Assembly: GCA_949516455.1 (NCBI GenBank)
Contig: CATILC010000260.1
Span: 1 to 6,647 of the forward strand
Length of the DNA: 6,647 bases
Reading direction: 5' to 3'
From: Flavobacteriia bacterium
Lineage (GTDB): Bacteria > Bacteroidota > Bacteroidia > Flavobacteriales > Schleiferiaceae
The notes under the pieces were generated by a model that was not told the DNA's origin, searched no databases, and worked only from the letters and a program-made list of their open reading frames with translations. The position numbers and the translations under genes are program-made. Shown one piece after another: positions 1 to 5,953 of this stretch (its first letter is position 1; each line of letters starts with the position of its first letter).

Positions 1-3
1 AAG

Positions 4-546
4 ATGATCCTGTCCTCTGAGGAGTTGTCTGTCATCTTTCATCGCATTTGCTGTCAGCTGCTCGAGGCGCATGAGGATTTCAAAAATTCTGCGCTGATCG
101 GGCTCCAGCCCCGAGGGGTGATCTTCGCCCGCCGCATTCAGCAAATCCTTCAGGATTCTTATGGGATCAAAGACCTGCGCTACGGAGAACTGGACACCAC
201 TTTTTTCCGGGATGACTTTAGGCTGAGAGAGGCCCCTCTGAACCCCAATCAGACGGCCATCGACTTTTTGGTGGAAGATGCCAAGGTCATCTTTTTAGAT
301 GATGTCCTGTTCACCGGCCGCAGTGTCCGGGCGGCAATGGATGCCGTTCTTTCCTTTGGACGCCCCGCTCGCATCGAACTCGTGGCATTGATCGATCGTC
401 GTTTCCATCGGGACCTTCCCGTACAGGCCAACATCATTGGCAAGCGAATCGATTCCATCAATGAGGAGCGCGTGGTGGTGGAGTGGAAGGAACAGTCGGG
501 AAAGGACCAGGTCATACTGACTCAAACGCCCAGAAAGGATGGCTGA
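4..546 (+). CDS. pyrR: Bifunctional pyr operon regulator / uracil phosphoribosyltransferase PyrR
   Basis: PyrR belongs to the type I phosphoribosyltransferase family. Characterised members make UMP from uracil and PRPP, and in Bacillus-type systems also bind pyr mRNA to control pyrimidine genes by attenuation. The PRPP-binding loop is clear at residues 95-111 (VIFLDDVLFTGRSVRAA, with the acidic pair D99-D100 and the TGR turn). Other family signatures are LIGLQPRG (31-38), the TFFRDDF stretch (66-72), FGRP (118-121) and LIDRRFHRDLP (129-139). Length (180 residues) is normal. The ATG used is the first in the window, but the preceding codon is open and homologues usually have a few more residues, so the true start may lie just left of base 1. 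The end overlaps pyrB by 8 nt, which suggests translational coupling. Whether this protein regulates RNA or only salvages uracil cannot be judged, because the leader is outside the window. Confidence 0.95.
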   Translation: MILSSEELSVIFHRICCQLLEAHEDFKNSALIGLQPRGVIFARRIQQILQDSYGIKDLRYGELDTTFFRDDFRLREAPLNPNQTAIDFLVEDAKVIFLDDVLFTGRSVRAAMDAVLSFGRPARIELVALIDRRFHRDLPVQANIIGKRIDSINEERVVVEWKEQSGKDQVILTQTPRKDG

Positions 547-1468
547 ATTCGGAAACAAGCATCTGCTCGGGATCAAGGGCCTGCAGACCGGAGATATGGA
601 ACAGATCTTCGAAACGGCCGATGAATTCCTTGGCGTACTCAACCGACCCATCAAAAAGGTTCCATCGCTTCGCGATGTCACTGTGGCAAATGTTTTCTTT
701 GAGCCGTCCACCCGCACCCGACTGTCCTTCGAACTTGCAGAGAAGCGCTTGTCGGCGGATGTGGTCAATTTTTCGGCCTCCACCTCATCTGTGTCCAAAG
801 GGGAGACACTGACCGATACGGTCAACAATATTTTGGCCATGAAGGTGGACATGGTCGTACTGCGGCACCCACACCCTGGAGCGGCGCATTATCTGGCACA
901 AAATGTCCAGGCGTCCATCATCAATGCCGGGGACGGTACACACGAACACCCCACCCAGGCCCTTTTGGATGCCTACAGCATACGGAGATCGTTGGGTGCG
1001 GTGAAGGGAAAAAAGGTCCTGATCGTTGGAGACATCAGACACTCCCGTGTGGCGCTGAGCAACATACTGTGCCTGAAGGCACTGGGTGCAGAAGTGATGT
1101 TGTGCGGCCCCGCTACGCTCATCCCGAAGCCCGCTGCCGAAATGGGCGTGCAGGTCGAGTGGGATCTGGACAAGGCGCTTGCATGGTGCGATGTAGCCAA
1201 TATGCTCCGGGTACAGCACGAACGCATGGACATGAAGTACTTTCCCTCTGCCCGCGAATACAGCAGGCAATTCGGACTCACTCGAGAGCGACTGGAGCGT
1301 AGGGGAAGACCCTTGACCATCATGCATCCTGGCCCGATCAACCGGGGTGTGGAGATCACTTCGGCGGTGGCCGACCACGAGCAGTCCATCATCCTCGAGC
1401 AGGTAGAAAATGGGGTGGCCGTGCGTATGGCGGTTCTCTATTTACTGGCGGCAAACAGAAAGAATTGA
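539..1468 (+). CDS. pyrB: Aspartate carbamoyltransferase, catalytic chain
   Basis: This cytoplasmic enzyme condenses carbamoyl phosphate with L-aspartate to carbamoyl aspartate, the committed step of de novo pyrimidine synthesis. The 309-residue length is typical of the catalytic chain. The carbamoyl-phosphate loop is at residues 53-65 (FFEPSTRTRLSFE). The loop serine and lysine are S86 and K87. The HPTQ motif is at 137-140 within GDGTHEHPTQ. The second-domain nucleotide-fold-like start is LIVGDIRHSR (161-170), and HPGPINRG is at 263-270. All expected catalytic residues are present, so it should be active. The ATG lies inside the last codons of pyrR, and the frame matches homologues from MAEFGNKHLLGI onward. 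No regulatory chain (pyrI) follows; the next gene is an unrelated cysteine-free protein. This suggests a trimeric catalytic-only form, though pyrI could be elsewhere. Confidence 0.97.
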   Translation: MAEFGNKHLLGIKGLQTGDMEQIFETADEFLGVLNRPIKKVPSLRDVTVANVFFEPSTRTRLSFELAEKRLSADVVNFSASTSSVSKGETLTDTVNNILAMKVDMVVLRHPHPGAAHYLAQNVQASIINAGDGTHEHPTQALLDAYSIRRSLGAVKGKKVLIVGDIRHSRVALSNILCLKALGAEVMLCGPATLIPKPAAEMGVQVEWDLDKALAWCDVANMLRVQHERMDMKYFPSAREYSRQFGLTRERLERRGRPLTIMHPGPINRGVEITSAVADHEQSIILEQVENGVAVRMAVLYLLAANRKN

Positions 1469-1472
1469 CGCA

Positions 1473-1808
1473 ATGGGTTGGAACAAACAGATAGAGGAGG
1501 GCGTCGGACGACTGCGGACAACAGAGCCGATCCAAGCGGATGATCTGGATACCCTGCTCGATCACTATGAGGAAGGAGTGGATTTCATTATTGACCTTAC
1601 CGAGCAGGATCCGAGTGAAGAGATATTGAAGGACGTTCTCGATGTGCAAGCAAATTGGCGATCCAAAGGATTCTCCGTTGTGTTGCTCATCGAAGAAGAT
1701 CAACAAAAGAAGATCGACAGCAGTTTAGAGATATCCATGGCGCCAACACAACAGGAAGCCCTGGATCTGATCGAAATGGAACGGATCGAGAGATTACTTA
1801 ATTTATGA
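1473..1808 (+). CDS. Small acidic protein of unknown function, possible degenerate STAS-like fold
   Basis: The gene encodes 111 residues, acidic and without cysteine. It has no signal peptide or membrane segment, so it is probably cytoplasmic. The pattern suggests an alpha/beta fold: helix 21-34, hydrophobic strand VDFIIDL (36-42), helix 48-63, strand FSVVLLI (67-73) and a C-terminal acidic helix ending in LIEMERIERLLNL (99-111). From memory, short proteins next to rnz in Flavobacteriia end in a similar 'DIIEM-EIER' helix, have a STAS-like look, and are often labelled 'ribonuclease Z' by proximity; this resembles them. It lacks a DSSG-type phosphorylation motif, so a classical anti-anti-sigma role is not supported. 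The start at 1473 is chosen because it is 4 nt after the pyrB stop; an in-frame ATG at 1410 would overlap pyrB by 59 nt and add an unlikely tail. The stop overlaps the next start (ATGA). Function is unknown. Confidence 0.85.
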   Translation: MGWNKQIEEGVGRLRTTEPIQADDLDTLLDHYEEGVDFIIDLTEQDPSEEILKDVLDVQANWRSKGFSVVLLIEEDQQKKIDSSLEISMAPTQQEALDLIEMERIERLLNL

Positions 1809-2563
1809 CCCCTATGAAAAAGACCATCTACCTCTTGCTTTTTACCTGCCTGACAGTGCAGGCTTCGGCTCAGTGTGTACCCGATCCAAGCATTACGATC
1901 CCAGGCGTATATCCGCCGGCAGGTTCCACTACCGATACCACGGCCATCATCCTGCCCGCTGCCCAGATCGGTGTGCCGACAAACTACGTAACGCAGATCA
2001 GTGTGCTGAGCGATACCACGGTTTCCCTGTTTGGACTCACGCTGAATGTACCTGTCGATTCACTGAGCATTGACAGCGTTAGTGGCCTCCCGCCTGGAAT
2101 GACGGCCGCTTGCGATAATCCACGCTGCAAATGGCCTGGTGGGGGCAATGGATGCATCGAGCTCTCTGGAACGCCGAGCAGCCTGGGTGTCTATGATATC
2201 ATGGCGTATTCGGCCACGCGACTCGTATTTGGTGCCATCCTGGACAGTACGGTCGTCACGCCCTTTGTCTTCAAATTCTCTGTGGTCAACAATATCGGTC
2301 TGCCCGATCTGGCGTCTTTTGATTTTGCGCTGCAACCAAATCCAGCTTCGGAATTTGTGTCCATTCAGTTTTCCGAGTCTATTGCCGCAGAACGATCTTA
2401 TGTGCTGATCGATGTCCTCGGAAGAACGGTCGATGCAGGCAAGATCCCTCCATCCTCCAAGCTGCACCCCATCTACATTGGCGATCTAAAAAATGGGCAC
2501 TACCGACTGATGATCTCTGGGGGAGGCGAACAAAAGAGTCACTCGCTGATCATAGCGGATTAA
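1805..2563 (+). CDS. Secreted protein with T9SS type A C-terminal sorting domain
   Basis: This is a predicted extracellular or surface-anchored protein of 252 residues with no recognised enzymatic domain. A Sec signal peptide occupies residues 1-22 (hydrophobic core IYLLLFTCLTV, probable cut after ASA). The middle carries a bacterial Ig-like pattern: GLPPGMT (94-100), then a loop with C103, C108 and C117, then ELSGTPSSLGVYDI (119-132). With C24, the mature protein has four cysteines, enough for two disulfides. Residues 174-252 match a type A sorting domain: LQPNPASE (176-183), a VLIDVLGR strand-turn (200-207) and LKNGHYRLMI (228-237). T9SS moves such cargo across the outer membrane and usually removes this domain. 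The start could be 1805 (overlapping the upstream stop) or 1814, which gives a classical MKKT beginning. The stop codon abuts the rnz start with no spacing. The role is unknown, and a surface protein here is unexpected. Confidence 0.88.
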   Translation: MTPMKKTIYLLLFTCLTVQASAQCVPDPSITIPGVYPPAGSTTDTTAIILPAAQIGVPTNYVTQISVLSDTTVSLFGLTLNVPVDSLSIDSVSGLPPGMTAACDNPRCKWPGGGNGCIELSGTPSSLGVYDIMAYSATRLVFGAILDSTVVTPFVFKFSVVNNIGLPDLASFDFALQPNPASEFVSIQFSESIAAERSYVLIDVLGRTVDAGKIPPSSKLHPIYIGDLKNGHYRLMISGGGEQKSHSLIIAD

Positions 2564-3478
2564 ATGGCTTACAGCCTGACGGTTCTGGGCTGTCACAGCG
2601 CGACGCCCAGATTGAATGCCCAACCTACTGCCCAACACCTCAACATCCGGGAGCACGCTTTCCTGATCGACTGCGGTGAAGGCACCCAAACCGAACTCAA
2701 GCGGCACAAGCTCCGCTCACAGCGGATCAATCACATCTTCATCAGCCACTTGCACGGCGACCATTTTTTCGGCCTGATGGGTCTGATATCCAGCTACCAT
2801 CTGCTTGATCGGGGAAAAGAACTGCACCTGCATGCACCTGAGGGCATGCGAGATATATTGAACACCACTTTTCGCCACAGCAATACCTGGCTGAGTTTTC
2901 CCCTGCACATTCATCCGTTGCGTTTCGATGCGAGCGAGATCGTGCTCGAAGATGAAAAGCTCAGTGTACGCAGCATTCCCTTGAAGCATTCCGTTCCCGC
3001 CTGTGGGTTCGTCTTTCGTGAACAGCCGCACCCGCGTAAACTGCAGGTGGAAGCGGTACGCGCCCACGATATCCCTGTGTATGCTTATCAGCGATTGAAG
3101 GAAGGTTCAGATTGGGAAAGGGAAGACGGAAGCCTCGTTTCCAATGCTGAGCTCACCCTTCCCGGGCCGGTTGCCCGCTCTTATGCCTTTTGCTCTGATA
3201 CGGCCTTCGATGAGTCCATTGCTCAATGGGTGGAGGGAGTGGATTGGCTCTACCACGAGGCGACTTTCTTGGAATCTGAGGCACATCTTGCAGAAAAGAC
3301 CCGACACAGTACTGCGGCCCAAGCGGCTCGTCTGGCGGCTATGGCCGGAGCCAAGAATTTGCTGATGGGTCACTATTCTGCGCGATACAAAGATCTGGAA
3401 GCTTTTAGGCAAGAGGGAATGAAGCATTTTGACCGGGTGCACCTGGCCAGGGATGGTATGCGGATCGATGTGCAGTGA
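2564..3478 (+). CDS. rnz: Ribonuclease Z (tRNA 3' processing endonuclease)
   Basis: RNase Z cuts precursor tRNAs just after the discriminator base, leaving the 3' end ready for CCA addition; it is a zinc metallo-beta-lactamase enzyme. The length (304 residues) fits the short bacterial form. Metal ligands are visible in order: HLHGDH at residues 62-67 (H62, H64, D66, H67), H142 in LKHSVP, D212 in CSDTAF, and H270 near the C-terminus. The HEATF (231-235) and RHST (247-250) signatures of the RNase Z group separate it from other metallo-hydrolases. The exosite arm, about residues 155-195, lacks the glycine-proline GPVY-type signature I recall from Bacillus RNase Z and reads IPVYAYQRLKEG instead; from memory this is usual in Bacteroidota. 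The ATG follows the stop of the secreted-protein gene directly, so translation probably depends on reinitiation. Confidence 0.96.
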   Translation: MAYSLTVLGCHSATPRLNAQPTAQHLNIREHAFLIDCGEGTQTELKRHKLRSQRINHIFISHLHGDHFFGLMGLISSYHLLDRGKELHLHAPEGMRDILNTTFRHSNTWLSFPLHIHPLRFDASEIVLEDEKLSVRSIPLKHSVPACGFVFREQPHPRKLQVEAVRAHDIPVYAYQRLKEGSDWEREDGSLVSNAELTLPGPVARSYAFCSDTAFDESIAQWVEGVDWLYHEATFLESEAHLAEKTRHSTAAQAARLAAMAGAKNLLMGHYSARYKDLEAFRQEGMKHFDRVHLARDGMRIDVQ

Positions 3479-3503
3479 AAGGAAAAGAAGATCGAGCTGA
3501 GCC
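3479..3503 (+). other. Longest intergenic gap (25 nt), purine-rich
   Basis: This is the largest non-coding stretch in the window. It begins with a purine run (AAGGAAAAGAAG) and has no inverted repeat that could form a terminator and no room for a Bacteroidota promoter with its -33 and -7 elements. The AAGGA at its left end is about 20 nt from the next start, too far for a normal Shine-Dalgarno. I read it as a plain spacer inside an operon. Confidence 0.5.
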
Positions 3504-4703
3504 ATGGAGAAGGTGAAACAGAAACCCCTGCTCGTACTTTTCCTGGTGGTCTTCATCGACCTATTGGGCTTTGGTCTGATCATTCCGATACTTCCGATCT
3601 ATGCGAGTGAATTGGGGGCACCTTCCTGGGTCATCGGATGGGTAGCCGCCTCTTATTCCCTGATGCAGTTCGCCTTTGGTCCCGTATGGGGGAATTTGAG
3701 CGATCGCTGGGGCAGAAAGCCCATTTTGATGGGCAGCATGGCCCTGATGGCTTGTTCGTACGTGCTCTTTGCCTATTCCTTCACCTTGATGATCCTTTTC
3801 GTTTCTCGCATTTGTGCGGGTATCGCAGCTGCGAATATCTCGGCCGCTCAGGCCTATATTTCCGACAGCACCCCGCCCAGTGAACGCGCCAGACATTTCG
3901 GGATCATTGGCGCAGCGTTCGGACTCGGTTTCATAGGAGGCCCACCTGTCGGCGGATTCCTCAAGGCAGAGTTTGGGGTCATGGCCGTTGGTTGGGCGGC
4001 AGCCGGCCTGAGCATCTTCAATCTTTTAATGACCTATTTTCTCTTGCCAGAGTCGCTGGATAAAAAGTTCAGAACCAAAAGGAAAATGGAGAATCCCCTG
4101 AATCGTTTGTGGACATCCATCCGTCGCCCTGGGATCGGCAGGCTCATGGCGTTCACCCTGATCTTCATTTCGGCCTTTTCCATGATGCATGTGACGGCTT
4201 CGCTCTTCTGGGCGGAGGAATTCGGGCTGAGTGAAAAGCGCATAGGACTCTTGTTCATGTATATCGGATTAATGGCCGCCCTTATCCAGGGTTTTATGAT
4301 CGGCCATTTCAATCGGTGGTTTGGCGAAAAGCAGCTGCTGATCTACGGGAGCGCCTTGATGCTTTTGGGCCTCTTGGCCCTGCCTTTTCCGCCATCGGAC
4401 TGGTTCTATCCATGGGAGCTGTTCTGCCTGGCTGTGATCAGCGTGGGAAATGCTTTTTTGACACCCACCATCAGTAGTCTTCTCTCGCGGATGGCTTCTG
4501 AAGATGAGCAGGGTGCGGTCATGGGCGCCTACCAGAGTTATGCGTCATTGGGCCGCGTGATCGGTCCGGTGGTCGGTGGCTGGCTCTACGGATTTTCTTA
4601 TCAGTGGCCTTATGTAGCTTCGGCCGTCCTCATGGCAGTCTGCATATGGACAGCACTCCGACTTGCGTGGCGAGAAGGTTTTCACCAATTTCAAACCAAC
4701 TAA
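3504..4703 (+). CDS. MFS transporter, TetA-like drug:H+ antiporter family (DHA1)
   Basis: This is an inner-membrane proton-coupled exporter of unknown substrate. The 399 residues show about 12 hydrophobic segments in two halves, split by a basic cytoplasmic loop near residues 184-210. Segment 1 carries FIDLLGFGLIIPILP (18-32) with the conserved membrane aspartate D19. Motif A is complete at 63-73 (GNLSDRWGRKP). The antiporter motif C is GAAFGLGFIGGPPVGG (136-151). A matching glycine-rich stretch, GRVIGPVVGG (350-359), lies in the second half. Overall it aligns with TetA-type transporters, but the membrane aspartate expected in segment 3 of Tn10 TetA falls at S85, and the predicted segment 9 has no acidic residue. 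Tetracycline export is therefore not supported. The start at 3504 gives a short basic N-terminus before segment 1. The next gene, also a membrane protein, follows after 5 nt. Confidence 0.9.
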   Translation: MEKVKQKPLLVLFLVVFIDLLGFGLIIPILPIYASELGAPSWVIGWVAASYSLMQFAFGPVWGNLSDRWGRKPILMGSMALMACSYVLFAYSFTLMILFVSRICAGIAAANISAAQAYISDSTPPSERARHFGIIGAAFGLGFIGGPPVGGFLKAEFGVMAVGWAAAGLSIFNLLMTYFLLPESLDKKFRTKRKMENPLNRLWTSIRRPGIGRLMAFTLIFISAFSMMHVTASLFWAEEFGLSEKRIGLLFMYIGLMAALIQGFMIGHFNRWFGEKQLLIYGSALMLLGLLALPFPPSDWFYPWELFCLAVISVGNAFLTPTISSLLSRMASEDEQGAVMGAYQSYASLGRVIGPVVGGWLYGFSYQWPYVASAVLMAVCIWTALRLAWREGFHQFQTN

Positions 4704-4708
4704 TCCAC

Positions 4709-5953
4709 ATGCGCAAGGATCTTTGGAAGGAGTACATTCAGGTAGCCATCATTTCGGTGCGTGCGCAGGCGCTCCGGGCTGTTTTGACCGTATTGATCAT
4801 CGCCATAGGAATCACCGCCTTGGTGGGCATTCTCACATCGGCAGACGCCATTGAGCAAAGCATTTCGGGTAATTTCAGCCAACTGGGGGCCAATACCTTT
4901 TCCATTCGTAACCGAGGCCCAAATATCCGGATCAACGACCGGGGAAAGCAGTGGAAGGAGTTTCCAGTGATCACGGAAGCAGAGGCCGAAGAATTCAAAG
5001 AGCGCTTCGACTTTCCAGAGGCACTGGTCTCCATTGCCTATTTCGCAACCAGCACAGCAGAGATCAAAGCAGGCAGCCTGAAAACGAATCCGAATTCAAC
5101 GGTGATAGCCACCGATGAGCACATCTTGCAGACCGATGGTTATGTCCTGGAGAAAGGCCGAATCTTCACACGCACGGAAGTGGAAAATGGAGCTGCGGTG
5201 GCGCTTTTGGGAAAAGATCTTCAAGATCAGCTCTTTCCGGGCGAGGACGCACTGGACAAGACCATCGCTTTGCGCGGCAAGCGCTATCGGGTGATCGGAC
5301 TCTTGGAAAAGAAAGGCAACGGCGTGGGCTTTGGCGGTGACCGCAACTGCATGATCCCGTACACCAATGCGCGCTATGCCTATCCGAGCAACAGCCGGAC
5401 ACATTCAGTCAATGTGATCGCGCCCAGCGGATTCAGCCTGGATGCCTGCATTGGCGAGGCCACGGCGCTGATGCGTATGGTCCGCAGACTCGATCCGAAG
5501 GAGGAAGAGAATTTCAACATCACCAAAAGCGATGAACTGGCGAATTCTCTGATCGACAACCTTGGAAATGTGGAGAAGGCCACCGCCTTCATCGGTATTC
5601 TGACCCTTTCGGGAGCCTGCATTGCACTGATGAATATCATGCTCGTGAGTGTGACGGAACGAACCCGCGAGATCGGTACGCGGAAGGCCCTCGGCGCAAC
5701 GCGTCGCGCCATCGCCTGGCAATTTTTGACAGAGGCGGTGGTCATCAGTCAGGCGGGAGGCATACTCGGTTGTGCTGTGGGCATCGGAATCGGCAATCTG
5801 GTGGCCAGCTTTGTGGGTGGCCCCTTCTTTATTCCCTGGTTCTGGTTGGGAATGGCCTTTCTGATCTGTCTGTTGGTGGGCATTATCAGCGGGATCATCC
5901 CGGCGCTCAAGGCTTCACGGCTGGATCCCATCGAAGCACTGCGGCACGAATGA
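4709..5953 (+). CDS. ABC transporter permease, MacB/FtsX type
   Basis: This is a 414-residue inner-membrane subunit of a type VII (MacB-like) ABC transporter. Such proteins use cytoplasmic ATP hydrolysis to drive work on the periplasmic side, such as export, lipoprotein release or signalling. The layout is canonical: a short cytoplasmic helix, membrane segment 1 at 22-44, a periplasmic core domain at about 45-288 (SADAIEQSISGNFSQLGANTFSI-like opening), then the FtsX domain with segments at about 292-316, 343-370 and 378-400. The cytoplasmic coupling segment ERTREIGTRKALGA (317-330) and the terminal PALKASRLDPIEALRHE pattern (398-414) are strongly conserved. The frame is open upstream to 4604, but the family N-terminus begins at MRKDLW, 5 nt after the MFS stop. 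No ATPase gene is adjacent, so the partner must be encoded elsewhere or supplied by a shared MacB/LolD-like ATPase. The stop overlaps the ribF start by 4 nt. Substrate unknown. Confidence 0.93.
   Translation: MRKDLWKEYIQVAIISVRAQALRAVLTVLIIAIGITALVGILTSADAIEQSISGNFSQLGANTFSIRNRGPNIRINDRGKQWKEFPVITEAEAEEFKERFDFPEALVSIAYFATSTAEIKAGSLKTNPNSTVIATDEHILQTDGYVLEKGRIFTRTEVENGAAVALLGKDLQDQLFPGEDALDKTIALRGKRYRVIGLLEKKGNGVGFGGDRNCMIPYTNARYAYPSNSRTHSVNVIAPSGFSLDACIGEATALMRMVRRLDPKEEENFNITKSDELANSLIDNLGNVEKATAFIGILTLSGACIALMNIMLVSVTERTREIGTRKALGATRRAIAWQFLTEAVVISQAGGILGCAVGIGIGNLVASFVGGPFFIPWFWLGMAFLICLLVGIISGIIPALKASRLDPIEALRHE

Noticed and set aside
295..852. 185-residue open frame on the - strand over pyrR/pyrB
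   Set aside because: It lies wholly opposite two well-conserved genes, is serine/arginine-rich with no recognisable domain, and spans their junction; it is a codon-bias shadow.
785..1378. 197-residue open frame on the - strand inside pyrB
   Set aside because: Antisense to conserved ATCase motifs, low-complexity composition and no family resemblance.
1410..1472. Upstream in-frame ATG that would extend the small protein by 21 residues
   Set aside because: It would overlap pyrB by 59 nt and encode a tryptophan-rich tail unlike the rest; the ATG at 1473 sits 4 nt after the pyrB stop.
1473..1808. Aspartate carbamoyltransferase regulatory chain (pyrI)
   Set aside because: The protein is too short, has no cysteine for the zinc site and does not resemble PyrI.
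1859..1876. Possible lipobox (ASAQC) making the secreted protein a lipoprotein
   Set aside because: Glutamine precedes the cysteine, which does not fit the small residue required there; cleavage after ASA by signal peptidase I is more likely, consistent with the T9SS sorting domain.
4604..4708. Upstream in-frame ATG that would extend the ABC permease by 35 residues
   Set aside because: The extension overlaps the conserved C-terminus of the MFS gene and does not look like a permease N-terminus; MRKDLW at 4709 fits the family and operon spacing.
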